From a bacterium (GTDB lineage: Bacteria > Acidobacteriota > HRBIN11 > JAKEFK01), in the NCBI GenBank assembly GCA_022616075.1, contig JAKEFK010000244.1, positions 1 through 40,810 of the forward strand: a DNA stretch of 40,810 nucleotides. The letters run 5' to 3'. Shown here in pieces: positions 24,658 through 32,812 of the stretch. Position 1 is the stretch's first letter; each line of letters begins with the position of its first letter. The notes under the pieces are model-generated. The model had not been told where the DNA came from and did no database searches. It saw nothing but the letters and a program-made list of their open reading frames with translations. The position numbers were made by a program, and so were the translations under genes.

Positions 24658-25959
24658 TTGATGAAGCACTGTCCTTTCTGCCGGATGCCGTTTGATAGAT
24701 GGGAAGGCACAGAGGTGTGCACTTCTTGCCGTACCCGTCATCATCAGGAATGTTGGCGGCTGAACCAGAAAAGATGCGCTGTTTTCGGATGTTCTCCTTC
24801 TATAAGCAGATGGGCGCCATCGCTCTTTCTGAATAAGAGAATCTTGTTCACGCTACTCTGTTCGCCTTTGGCATTAATCATTACCAGCGAAGATCTGTTC
24901 TTTCCTACTTCATGGTTTATGCATGATGCGGCAAACACTTTTCTCTTCGCAGTCTCCAGACCGCTTTTGTTCCTTTCGCTCATCCAGGTAACATTGATCG
25001 CTTTACTTATCCGTTCTCCACGTAAACTGATATTCGGTACTGTTTGGCGGACCGCGATTGCACTTGTATTGGCGGCCTATTGTGCTTCGCTTTGTTTTTC
25101 TAAAAGCATTCCGTGGATAGGATCCTTGATCTTCGCTCCGGTCAACCTCCTAAATCCCGCTCCACGAGGCATTACTCTCGGTTGCTTTTGGAGTCCTTAC
25201 AACTGGTTTGGTTGGCTTTTTGCGAAAGTTTGGATCACGTATTTGAACCTTCTGTTATTTTTGTGTTTGCTCCAGAATGTTGGAATTGCTCGGAGGATCC
25301 GATCTCTGACAGGGAACCCTCGGCATCGGCTTAAGCAGGCCAAGTTGGCATTGCCGAAATCACTGACTCCGAAGCCATTGCAGCATACAAACCGTCGGCG
25401 CTTTCCTGTATCTTCACTTTGGGGAAGGAGGTTGGTTGCGGCGTTCGTCGCAGTCGTGCTTGTTGTCATTTCCTGTTGGGTTACGGAAATTTACTTGAGC
25501 TTAATCGAAGGCTGGAATACTCCGGTCTCGCCGGCAACTCCAATTGCTGAGTGGGTACCTCCTCCACTGGTCCCGCTGTTTCCTCAATCAGCGGACTGCG
25601 TCGAAGTGCATTGGCCCGAGCAGCGGACCCTCATCGTTTTGAATTATGGAAAACGATTTGAAATCAATTCGGAGCCGGTTTTTGCAGCGCATGGTGGCGA
25701 AGGTTCATCGTATTCGTACAAAACAGCCTTTGTTCTCGATCGCCGCATGGTTGATTTAAAAAGCCCAGTAGCACTTGAGCTGAAGAGCATTTTCCGATCC
25801 ATCCGTGAAGATGCAGAAAATCTCGGTTACGGTTGGGTGGAGATAAGAGCGCTTGCGAAGAACAGCCGATCCGAACTGATGGAAATTGGTGGCTACTACT
25901 ACAAGTTCAACGGAACATGGGAAGAACCTTCAGTTCTCACTTACGCAGAGTGGCAGTAA
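24658..25959 (+). CDS. Prok-RING-like zinc-finger multi-pass membrane protein
   Basis: 433 residues. The N-terminus has CPFCRMPF, CTSCRTRHHQECW and CAVFGC: paired cysteines with a central H-H-x-x-C-W, as in RING/FYVE-like prokaryotic fingers (Prok-RING_1). Five or more hydrophobic segments follow (about 60-230), then a linker with a basic patch, another membrane helix (AAFVAVVLVVISCWVTEIYL) and a C-terminal soluble domain of about 140 residues. In the literature Prok-RING domains occur in membrane signalling contexts; enzymatic activity here is unknown. The next gene begins 4 bp after the stop and is probably coupled. Confidence 0.65.
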   Translation: MMKHCPFCRMPFDRWEGTEVCTSCRTRHHQECWRLNQKRCAVFGCSPSISRWAPSLFLNKRILFTLLCSPLALIITSEDLFFPTSWFMHDAANTFLFAVSRPLLFLSLIQVTLIALLIRSPRKLIFGTVWRTAIALVLAAYCASLCFSKSIPWIGSLIFAPVNLLNPAPRGITLGCFWSPYNWFGWLFAKVWITYLNLLLFLCLLQNVGIARRIRSLTGNPRHRLKQAKLALPKSLTPKPLQHTNRRRFPVSSLWGRRLVAAFVAVVLVVISCWVTEIYLSLIEGWNTPVSPATPIAEWVPPPLVPLFPQSADCVEVHWPEQRTLIVLNYGKRFEINSEPVFAAHGGEGSSYSYKTAFVLDRRMVDLKSPVALELKSIFRSIREDAENLGYGWVEIRALAKNSRSELMEIGGYYYKFNGTWEEPSVLTYAEWQ

Positions 25960-25963
25960 TCCG

Positions 25964-26581
25964 ATGAGAACGAACATACGTGCTTTTTTGGCTTTGGCGC
26001 TTGCGGTATTTACTGCCGCTGTCATGATTTATTTTTTCGATCTACAGCGGGAAATTTCTATGCCGTTGCGGCCTGTAGTTAGAGGCGGGCCAAAAGCTGA
26101 AACACCGCTGCCGCCTCCTGAGCCTCGCACAATTGAGCAATGCGAGCGAGATTATGATTCCTCCCGCCATCAGGCTCTAATTCCCGGTTACTACTCATCC
26201 TCGCAGATCGAAATTATCGCCTACCGGCTTGGTCCCGAAGAATTGATCTCGGCCGAATTACGACGCAAACAAATGTTCCATCGCATGCCGGTTCTTGAAA
26301 TCAGGAAATGCCGTGGAACATGTGCTGATAAACTCATCCGCATTTTGAACAGTGCGGCTTCTTATAGCGACTGCCTGTGTTTTTGTACGGGAACAGGTGG
26401 CATGGGACTGAAAATAATTACTCAAGAAAGCCCAATCGAAGTATGGGTGGAAGCATTCTTTCACAAAATGTATGTTGAGCCGGACCGCACGCTTGGCTTG
26501 AGCAGGGAAGGCACCAAACTTCTTACCTCAATTCACAATGATCTTTTTCCCGACCATGCTTTTGAATCGAGTTTGGAGTAA
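25964..26581 (+). CDS. Membrane-anchored hypothetical protein coupled to the RING-like gene
   Basis: 205 residues from ATG 25964, directly behind the previous stop. One N-terminal helix (AFLALALAVFTAAVMIYFF) is followed by a proline-rich stretch and a domain with several cysteines (EQCERDYDSS, RKCRGTCADK, DCLCFCTGTGG). I recognise no family. The operon arrangement suggests a partner of the RING-like membrane protein. Confidence 0.5.
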   Translation: MRTNIRAFLALALAVFTAAVMIYFFDLQREISMPLRPVVRGGPKAETPLPPPEPRTIEQCERDYDSSRHQALIPGYYSSSQIEIIAYRLGPEELISAELRRKQMFHRMPVLEIRKCRGTCADKLIRILNSAASYSDCLCFCTGTGGMGLKIITQESPIEVWVEAFFHKMYVEPDRTLGLSREGTKLLTSIHNDLFPDHAFESSLE

Positions 26582-26585
26582 GAGC

Positions 26586-27376
26586 TTACGATCCTGTTTC
26601 AAAAAGTCGCCTCGCGGCCTTCAAGCCACACTTCTGATACCGGTTGTAAGCCTCTGCAGCTCGTAACTGGATACGCTGGTGATTCTCATTGGCGATCCAT
26701 CCAGCGACAGCAGCAGTTAATATGTATGCCTCCGGAGCAAGTAGGCCGCTGGTCCACAAAACCGGAGTCGCTCCTGTCCGCTTAACGGGCTCCAAAAAAT
26801 ACGGTTTACTCGCGCAAGCCAGAATCATAACTTCTCGTTTCACAGAATCTTTCTTCGTCGGAAACGATCTCGGCCAGTAATCCATTAATCCGTTGTGACC
26901 GACATAGATTAGAAGGTCCGCTTTTCCGCGAATATTCAAAGCAAGATTCTTTTCTGATGGGAGAATCAGGCTGTCTCCGTGCCCGCCCGAAGCGATTCCA
27001 AAAAGTCATTGATGGTCCGCCTGATCTCTTTTCCGTTGTAAGCGTCCGCAGTCAAATACACAGCTTCCGTCGCGTACCGAAAAATGCAACGCTCCAGAAC
27101 GGAAGCGTCGGGGCCTGAATTGCAAGAAATCATTCTCCATTCTCGAGAGTTTCTAAGAAAGGTCTTAACGCCGAAACGGGCACCCCAATACAAGTTTCCC
27201 ACCGGATCGTCGCCTCTGCCAAGATGTTCCAGAACCGGAACAATTCCCTGATTCTTGTTATCACATAATGCAACAAAAACATGGACGGAACGTGAGGAAG
27301 AACCGTCCTTGGCAAAGGAAACCACTGGAAATATTCCAACAAGGAAAGTGAAAATGATGGCACCCTTTCGGTTCAT
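26586..27376 (-). pseudogene. Frameshifted secreted conserved hypothetical protein
   Basis: Two overlapping frames together form one protein. The first (ATG 27376) has a signal peptide, then HVFVALCDNKNQGIVPVLEH, NLYWGARFGVKTFL and DFLESLRAG before stopping at 26966. The second continues as G-H-G-D-S-L-I-L, then ADLLIYVGHNGLMDYW, MILACASKPYF and LTAAVAGWIANE to 26586. The family reads continuously through G-G-H-G-D, so a single-base change near 26975-26990 has broken the gene. The family is a recurrent uncharacterised one with signal peptide. The gene is either inactive or the break is a sequencing error. Confidence 0.65.
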
Positions 27377-27462
27377 ACAACCTTCATCCTGTCAACCTTA
27401 TGCAACATGCAACTGATTGGACACCTCTTTGCTGGATCATGTTCCATACCAGGATCTATCCA

Positions 27463-27864
27463 TCAGGTATGAGGCCAAAAATACCTGAATTGCTTACCAT
27501 CTTTCGGGACATACAGAACAGATAAGTACGTGCATTTGCCACCGGTTTCGAACCCAAGAGAAAATACAAAATACTCTCGAGTGAGGCTCCAACAATCTAC
27601 CCGCTTAGCCTTCTCTGGATAAAGTTTGCGAAGTTCGCTGTACGCTTGTTCGGGTGTATCAATTTCAATCTGTGCAATGCGCGACTCAGAAGGAAAGTGA
27701 TCCAGTTCGCCTTCCAAAATGGGTAAAAGCCAATCCGCCAATTCCTTTGGGATTGGGATTTCTGGAGGCATGCCCGAAATTCCAGTTTGCTTGTGCGAGC
27801 CGCAACTCAGGAATGCCACTGTGACCGTCAATAAAATGAATACTATCTGCGCTGCAAATTTCAT
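27463..27864 (-). CDS. Small lipoprotein
   Basis: 133 residues with AAGGGA just upstream of ATG 27864 and a lipobox (VTVAFLSC, Cys 21). The mature domain contains EQAYSELRKLYPEKAKRVDC and ends with FRYFWPHT. I recognise no family. It lies behind the larger lipoprotein gene in the chain of secreted proteins downstream of the RHS gene. Confidence 0.55.
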   Translation of the reverse strand: MKFAAQIVFILLTVTVAFLSCGSHKQTGISGMPPEIPIPKELADWLLPILEGELDHFPSESRIAQIEIDTPEQAYSELRKLYPEKAKRVDCWSLTREYFVFSLGFETGGKCTYLSVLYVPKDGKQFRYFWPHT

Positions 27865-27902
27865 GTTCCCTTGTAAGATCTTGAGCTCAAGAGCATGAAC
27901 GT

Positions 27903-28793
27903 TTATTGATCTTTTTCGAGACGATATAGTTGAAGTAGATCAGGCAGTCTGAGCTTCTCCGCTTCTGAGAGAATGTCTCTTATCTTTCTGTTGGAATGCT
28001 CACAGCCTTCACAAACCTCGATCGAATCCTCTCGCGCTTTCAATCCAGTGATTATTTGTTCGTCCGTGGGATCGAGAACTTCTCCATCATTTCTCAACAT
28101 CATAAGAGCTTCAGCAGCATATACCTTGCTGACGTTCGAGTGACTGTGGAGTACATGACGTATAGCAGAATATTGCTTTGCGTCAAGCAAGCGCATGATC
28201 GCTCGCCGCTTTGCGGGAGCCATGCCGGCCACATCACAGAAGAATCCGTAAATCCCTTCCTTGCTTGGATCAATCAAGAGAAGAAATGACTCCCTTAACG
28301 CGTATGGCAATTTAATGTCCGGAAGAAATGGCCGTTCCTGGAGATACCCGGATAAGTATTCATTCCATGCTTGTTCGTAGCGTGCCCATCCTTTGCTGCT
28401 GTCATACAGACGGTGTGTGAATTCGGTATCCTCATCAGATAAAAAGAAAAGATCCACCGACAGTACTTCATTCTGAAACTGTGTTATCTGGAGAAACGAG
28501 AAATAATTCCCTGTACTCGAAGGAAATGAAACTTCTATGGTTTCAGTCCGGTCTCTGTGAGGGATATGCTCTAGCCGATACTGAGCTTTGTTAATGGTGC
28601 CTTCGCTGGTGTTGATATCAATCCCGTACTTGTGGAGTAATTGTTCCCCAGGAATTCTCTCGCGAGCTGTTGGTGTATGGCTTTGGAAATACCGATACTC
28701 CCAAGTCGCCTTGCTCATGTCCTTTGATGAACATGCAATCATGCATGAAACGATGACAACAGCAACTACAAAGAGTTTTTTTAATCGCCTCAT
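27903..28793 (-). CDS. Lipoprotein, hypothetical
   Basis: 296 residues from ATG 28793, with GTG 28805 as alternative. The signal LFVVAVVIVSCMIACSSKD has a lipobox ending at MIAC. The C-terminal half is helical and HEAT-like in places (RRAIMRLLDAKQYSAIRHVL, KVYAAEALMMLRNDGEVLD) and contains a CEGC. Before the transposon inserted, its start lay only about 37 nt behind the stop of the secreted protein now ending at 32346, so both belonged to one operon with the RHS and ankyrin genes. An inverted repeat TTGAGTT / AACTCAA (28810-28833) sits in its leader. Confidence 0.55.
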   Translation of the reverse strand: MRRLKKLFVVAVVIVSCMIACSSKDMSKATWEYRYFQSHTPTARERIPGEQLLHKYGIDINTSEGTINKAQYRLEHIPHRDRTETIEVSFPSSTGNYFSFLQITQFQNEVLSVDLFFLSDEDTEFTHRLYDSSKGWARYEQAWNEYLSGYLQERPFLPDIKLPYALRESFLLLIDPSKEGIYGFFCDVAGMAPAKRRAIMRLLDAKQYSAIRHVLHSHSNVSKVYAAEALMMLRNDGEVLDPTDEQIITGLKAREDSIEVCEGCEHSNRKIRDILSEAEKLRLPDLLQLYRLEKDQ

Positions 28794-28829
28794 GCTGTTT
28801 TTCACATTATTGAGTTGGTCTTCCCGAAC

Positions 28830-28867
28830 TCAAGGAAGTGGAGGAACGTAAGGACATCGATCTCCCG
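28830..28867 (-). pseudogene. Severed 3' end of the secreted-protein gene at 32346-32759
   Basis: Joining the minus strand across the transposon at its CTCCCG duplication restores ...AISLTG-DRCPYVPPLP-stop, ending with TGA at 28832-28830. The present gene instead ends ...SLTGV with a stop codon supplied by the transposon terminus. This fragment therefore holds the last ten codons of the original gene. Confidence 0.75.
28862..28867. repeat. Target-site duplication, left copy (CTCCCG)
   Basis: CTCCCG directly precedes the transposon's left TGTAATTTAG terminus. The matching copy is at 32351-32356. Confidence 0.85.
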
Positions 28868-28877
28868 TGTAATTTAG
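28868..28877. repeat. Left terminal inverted repeat
   Basis: TGTAATTTAG, an exact inverted match of 32341-32350. Beyond it, up to the DUF6431-like gene, about 220 bp carry no gene. They include two TGTTCGCTG copies (about 29011-29019 and 29072-29080) that may be transposase-binding sites. Confidence 0.85.
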
Positions 28878-29099
28878 CGCCCTCTTTTCTTTTTCCTGCC
28901 TGAGTTTTCTTCAAATAGTTTTGGTAGATTGTGTGCCTTTGAGAGAAAATAATCCGGTAGAATTTTTGTCGGAATATTTTATCGGAGGTACGAAAGGCAT
29001 CCTTTCGTTTTCTGTTCGCTGCAGAAAACAGATGCCTTTCCCCATAGACTGCAACTACAGTACAAAATTGATTGTTCGCTGTCAAATTATCAGAGATTA

Positions 29100-29660
29100 G
29101 TGGAGCGGAATCGTTGGGATTTTCCGTCTTATGAAGCATGCTGCGCGATTTGCAAAGGGCCTGGCTGTGCAAAGTTTCACGGTTTTTACAGCCGGGAAGT
29201 TACAGAAGAAAACGGACAGAGTCTCGAGATTTGGATTGCTCGGTATCTCTGCCATCGGAAGGGAAAAGTAGAACTGGCGGCGCACAAAACTTTTTCTCTT
29301 CTGCCACATCTGGTGATTCCTTACAGGCGCTATTCGGCGCCAACAGCCTACAATTTTTTTAAGGTTTCCGCTGAAGGTGGTAGCTCGAAGGCGCTGGACC
29401 ATTACCAGGCAGTATTTGAGAGTCTGTGCGAGCGAACGATCTTTTGGATGATGTTGATGTTTCAAGTAGCGTTTCAATTATTGCTACAAGCCGAGTTTGT
29501 TGAGCCGGCGGATCGCTGGCAGTCGGCGTTGGTTTCGATGGTGGAGAGCTATAGCGACGGATTATCCGGCATGATTTCTGATTTTTATGCGGCCGAAAAT
29601 CAATTCTTGTTGGGGACTGCATCCCAGAAACGCAGGCGAGCTTCAGAGCAACCAACGTGA
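29100..29660 (+). CDS. DUF6431-like zinc-finger protein of the transposon
   Basis: 186 residues from GTG 29100. The N-terminal cysteines (CCAICKGPGC), HGFYSREV, an R-Y-L-C-H-R segment, then FSLLPHLVIPYRRYSA match the transposon-associated DUF6431 pattern (zinc ribbon, then L-P-x-x-L-x-P-Y-R-R-Y). The usual second Cys pair is degenerate (only one Cys, followed by HRKG). A helical C-terminal region follows. It is the first gene inside the transposon. A role in end binding or target choice is a guess. Confidence 0.6.
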   Translation: MERNRWDFPSYEACCAICKGPGCAKFHGFYSREVTEENGQSLEIWIARYLCHRKGKVELAAHKTFSLLPHLVIPYRRYSAPTAYNFFKVSAEGGSSKALDHYQAVFESLCERTIFWMMLMFQVAFQLLLQAEFVEPADRWQSALVSMVESYSDGLSGMISDFYAAENQFLLGTASQKRRRASEQPT

Positions 29661-29829
29661 GTGTCCAATTTATGCACCCGCTCCTTCATTGATACAGGTT
29701 GGATAAAGAGCAGTAGACCCGTACGTTTCTGCAGGCATGCAGCGGGGCAATAATTACTTTTCATGCGCGAAAGATTCACGCTTTTTTGATTTGCTACGCC
29801 GGTTCATTCAAGTTGGCGAAAAAATCACA

Positions 29830-29859
29830 CCACTTTCGGTGAGTGGACGATTTTTTTTT
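29830..29859 (+). terminator. Hairpin plus T9 tract ahead of the transposase gene
   Basis: CCACT (29830-29834) pairs with AGTGG (29842-29846), followed by ACGA and nine T residues (29851-29859). This is a terminator-like structure 27 bp before ATG 29886. It may stop read-through into the transposase from outside or from the first gene. Confidence 0.45.
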
Positions 29860-29885
29860 CGTAGGATAAGCGGCACGGAGGACTC

Positions 29886-31136
29886 ATGGAGAAAAAACTT
29901 GCAGAACTCATTGCGCTTTTCCGGTACAAAATCATTGCCGCTGCGCTGGAGAAGGGAATCCGGCAAAAGGAATACTTTGCCAGGCAGGCGGAAAAAACAT
30001 GGGATGTTCCCGGTTACGGAACCAAGCATTACACCGTTTCGGCGTTTAAGTCCTGGCTTGCTGATTATCGCGCCGGCGGATTTGAAGCCTTGTTTCCGAG
30101 CACTCGAAACGATACCGGAACGTCGCGTAAAATCACACCTGAGCTGGCCAAAGTTATCGGAGAATCGGCTGCCGATTTTACGGGCGCTCGGCTTTCAGTT
30201 TTCTATCGGTTCCTGGATTCACAAGGAATCATCAATCCGCCGTATGTTTCCGAATCCGCACTTCGCAGATTTGCCTCTGCTCGTCATTTGCTGAAGCGGA
30301 CAGCGGAAACTGTCCCTCGCAAGAAATATGAAAAGGAGCATATCAACGAGCTTTGGATCTCAGACACCATGCATGGCCCTCATCTTTCTGATAGCAAGAA
30401 GAAACGCAAAAGTTATCTGATCGCCATCATTGACGATCATTCACGAATGATTGTGGCAAGCGGATGGTTTTTTGCCGAAAACACTCTTGCCCTGGAGACG
30501 GTGCTCAAAGAGGCGATCCGGCGTTTTGGTCTGCCTGAAATTTTTTATTGCGACAACGGCAGCATTTTCTCAAGCCAGAGCTTGCAGCTCTCTTGCGCAA
30601 GACTTGGAATCGTGCTGCGACATTCAAAACCTTACGACTCGCCGTCTCGCGGCAAAATTGAGCGCATGTGGAGACGCGTGCGCGATCAGTTTCTCTCAAC
30701 ACTTCCCGCTGCCGGACCGATTGGCATACAACAGATCAATGATCTGTTTGCCGGCTGGCTCGAGTCGGATTACCACAAGAGCTTTCATCATGGCATCGAG
30801 GCACGACCCATAGATCGCTGGTTGGCTGATGCCAAAGTTACCCGGATCCGAAAGCTTTCCGATGAAGAACTCGATTGGGCTTTCTATCAATCCTTTGAGC
30901 GAAAAGTCAAAAACGATTCTACCGTTGCGCTCGATGGAAAACTCTGGGAAGCTCCCGCGCGTTATATCGGCAAAAAGATCGAGGTTCGACATCCTACCGG
31001 CTCGCCGGAGCGACTTTATCTGTTTGAAGACGGAAAGCTTGTCTTGAAACTGACGCGCTGCAAGCCAAACGAAAACGCAACTACTCCATCATCTTCCATC
31101 CGCTTTTCGGATTCTAAAAAGAAGGAGAAAAAATAA
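29886..31136 (+). CDS. DDE (rve-type) transposase
   Basis: 416 residues with GGAGG about 4 nt before ATG 29886. A helix-turn-helix N-terminal half (AFKSWLADYRAGGFEALFP) precedes the RNase-H-like core. Asp in LWISDTMHGP, Asp in FYCDNGSIF, and Glu in SRGKIERMWRRVR lie exactly 35 residues after the second Asp (D-35-E). A C-terminal Mu-type beta domain follows (EAPARYIGKKIEVRHPTGSP). It overlaps the ATPase start by one base (ATAATG). It should cut and join the element's TGT...ACA ends. Confidence 0.9.
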   Translation: MEKKLAELIALFRYKIIAAALEKGIRQKEYFARQAEKTWDVPGYGTKHYTVSAFKSWLADYRAGGFEALFPSTRNDTGTSRKITPELAKVIGESAADFTGARLSVFYRFLDSQGIINPPYVSESALRRFASARHLLKRTAETVPRKKYEKEHINELWISDTMHGPHLSDSKKKRKSYLIAIIDDHSRMIVASGWFFAENTLALETVLKEAIRRFGLPEIFYCDNGSIFSSQSLQLSCARLGIVLRHSKPYDSPSRGKIERMWRRVRDQFLSTLPAAGPIGIQQINDLFAGWLESDYHKSFHHGIEARPIDRWLADAKVTRIRKLSDEELDWAFYQSFERKVKNDSTVALDGKLWEAPARYIGKKIEVRHPTGSPERLYLFEDGKLVLKLTRCKPNENATTPSSSIRFSDSKKKEKK

Positions 31137-31942
31137 TGCTCACTACCATGATTGAATCTTTTTACAACCTTAAAAAACTTCCTTTCGCCAAAAGCATGGC
31201 GCCATCGGAAATCTTTTCAACGGATGCGGCAAAAGAACTCCATTCGCGTCTTGAGTACATGAAGGACCGCCGCGGAATCCTGGTTGTTACCGGACTATCG
31301 GGTGTTGGAAAAACCTTGCAACTGCGCGCCTTCACCGATTCGCTTTCGGCTGCTTGCTACTTTTCGGTCTATCTGCCGCTTTCCACCGTGACTGTTTCAG
31401 ACTTCTATCGCCAGATCAATGCATCCCTTGGTGGCGAGCGTCGTTTCCGGAAAATCGATACCTTTGCCTCGATTCAGCAGCAAATCAAGCACCTGGTCAC
31501 TCATGAAAAGAAAGTTCCAGTGCTCATCCTCGATGAAGCGCATCGCATCAGCAGAGACGCTCTTTTGGAATTGCAGATCATTGCCAACTTTCAAATGGAT
31601 TCCATCGATCCGGCGCTGTTTATCCTGGCCGGCCAGCCCGAACTTTTGGATCGCCTCAATCTGGCCATCCTTGAATCTCTCTGTCAACGAATCCAGCTCA
31701 AGTTCCATCTGCCCCCTCTATCGGCGGCAGAGATTGCGCCATTCCTGACGCATCATCTCAAAATTGCGGGACGCTCCAAATCACTCTTTACCGCTGATGC
31801 CGCCGATGCCATTTATCAAAGCTCAGGTGGCATTCAACGCAAAGTCTGCCAACTCGCCTTCAAAACTCTTGCCGCCGGCGCGCTTGCCGAAAAAGATTCT
31901 CTTACCGCAGAGGAAGTCTTTATGGCTGCCCGTGAAAGTTGA
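31136..31942 (+). CDS. ExeA/TniB-type AAA+ ATPase of the transposon
   Basis: 268 residues. It begins with FYNLKKLPFAKSMAPSEIF, then Walker A GLSGVGKT, Walker B VLILDEAH, a sensor-1-like FILAGQPELLDRL and an arginine-rich SLCQRIQLKFHLPPL, as in ExeA-like and IstB/TniB/TnsC-like helper ATPases. It is translationally coupled to the transposase. Such ATPases choose or activate targets and give immunity to nearby repeat insertion. Confidence 0.85.
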   Translation: MLTTMIESFYNLKKLPFAKSMAPSEIFSTDAAKELHSRLEYMKDRRGILVVTGLSGVGKTLQLRAFTDSLSAACYFSVYLPLSTVTVSDFYRQINASLGGERRFRKIDTFASIQQQIKHLVTHEKKVPVLILDEAHRISRDALLELQIIANFQMDSIDPALFILAGQPELLDRLNLAILESLCQRIQLKFHLPPLSAAEIAPFLTHHLKIAGRSKSLFTADAADAIYQSSGGIQRKVCQLAFKTLAAGALAEKDSLTAEEVFMAARES

Positions 31943-31951
31943 GGTGTTTCC

Positions 31952-32206
31952 ATGAGCATCGACCCGATGGAAAGATTACTCGACAAACTCGAGCAAATAC
32001 CCGGTTATCCGTTCAATCGCTCCAAGGATTTGGACTTCCTATTTGAACTCATGAAGGATTTCCACAGCGTAAATATAGAAGAAGAATTGATCCGCTTTCG
32101 TCTCTGGCTCTCGGAATGTCCTCCGCATCCCAATCTCCGTTATCGCCTCTTCCTCCGAAGATGGGTGCAGAACGCGGCTGGTAGAAAAACAACTCAGAAT
32201 CAATAA
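31952..32206 (+). CDS. 84-residue accessory protein of the transposon
   Basis: It starts 9 bp after the ATPase stop. It is helical, MERLLDKLEQIPGYPFNRSK, then FELMKDFHSVNIEEELIRFR and PHPNLRYRLFLRRWVQNA. No family is recognised. Its conserved place as the last transposon gene suggests an adaptor to the ATPase or transposase. The remaining 140 bp to the right end hold AT-rich repeats and no gene. Confidence 0.6.
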   Translation: MSIDPMERLLDKLEQIPGYPFNRSKDLDFLFELMKDFHSVNIEEELIRFRLWLSECPPHPNLRYRLFLRRWVQNAAGRKTTQNQ

Positions 32207-32340
32207 CCAGCTAAACACAAAAAAGGGAGAAACTATCGCGAAAAAAACAAAACAGAAGAACGAAAAAAGAATGCAAAAATCGAAAACTCAAAGCAAAACA
32301 AAAAGAAATTATCACGAAAAATCAGAGCTAAAATAAAACA

Positions 32341-32350
32341 CTAAATTACA
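32341..32350. repeat. Right terminal inverted repeat
   Basis: CTAAATTACA, the exact reverse complement of the left terminus. Its TG-TAA supplies the stop codon of the interrupted minus-strand gene. Confidence 0.85.
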
Positions 32351-32759
32351 CTCCCGTTAGGGAAATGGCGTAATCAATGCATTCTCCCTTAACAAGAAGT
32401 TTTTCCCAACCAATCCCGTGAGTCCATTGAAAGATCGCGACGACTTTCGTTTGCTCTTTAACCCCCACAAAGTTCCAACTTTTCAGGCATTTCGATACGT
32501 CTTCGTAATTCTCGAACGGAGCGCTCACTTTCTGTATGTTCTGGACGCGCCCCTGCGCACCTAAATCAAAAGAGTAAGTTACGGAGAAGTTGCCGTAGCC
32601 TTTTTTGAGAGATACCGGTACCTCGAAGTTGCAGAAAGTAATGTCCGCGTGAACTGCACCGCAAGAATCGTCGCCGTTTGCTTTTGAACTTCGAATTAGC
32701 AAACTGTAACCAAGAGCAATAACGGTGAAGACAATCACGACTCTTAGAATGAATCTCAT
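32346..32759 (-). CDS. Secreted hypothetical protein, 3' end replaced by transposon
   Basis: 137 residues from ATG 32759 (AAGGA about 9 nt upstream). A signal/anchor helix (FILRVVIVFTVIALGYSLLI) is followed by a domain with three or four cysteines (DSCGAVHADITFC, KCLKSW, ECIDYA). The last codons are altered: the transposon end provides the stop directly after SLTGV. The original ended DRCPYVPPLP, so a probable fifth cysteine is lost. It lies 54 bp behind the ankyrin gene in the RHS operon and may be a second immunity or accessory protein. Confidence 0.6.
   Translation of the reverse strand: MRFILRVVIVFTVIALGYSLLIRSSKANGDDSCGAVHADITFCNFEVPVSLKKGYGNFSVTYSFDLGAQGRVQNIQKVSAPFENYEDVSKCLKSWNFVGVKEQTKVVAIFQWTHGIGWEKLLVKGECIDYAISLTGV
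32351..32356. repeat. Target-site duplication, right copy (CTCCCG)
   Basis: Identical to 28862-28867; flanks the transposon on the right. Confidence 0.85.
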
Positions 32760-32812
32760 GATTGTCTGTCCTTTAGGAAGTTTCACTCGGATAATTTCTG
32801 CACTTAATGCGT

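Larger units (their letters stand above)
28868..32350. mobile_element. Complete 3483-bp DDE transposon (DUF6431-like / transposase / ExeA-type ATPase / accessory)
   Basis: It is bounded by perfect 10-bp terminal inverted repeats: TGTAATTTAG at 28868-28877 and CTAAATTACA at 32341-32350, with the TGT...ACA ends typical of Mu/Tn7/Tn552-like rve transposases. It is flanked by a 6-bp duplication CTCCCG. It carries four plus-strand genes: a zinc-finger protein, a DDE transposase, an AAA+ ATPase and an 84-residue protein. Both ends are AT-rich and contain several TTTTCG- and TGTTCGCTG-like repeats that could be transposase-binding sites. All parts look intact, so it may be recent and active. Confidence 0.9.

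Noticed and set aside
29737-30294. 185-residue frame overlapping the start of the transposase
   Set aside because: It overlaps the well-supported transposase in another frame and has no family or ribosome-binding site.
28868-32350. CRISPR-associated transposon (CAST)
   Set aside because: The element has a DDE transposase and AAA+ ATPase but no Cas gene, no TniQ-like gene that I recognise and no repeat array; its full content between exact ends is accounted for.
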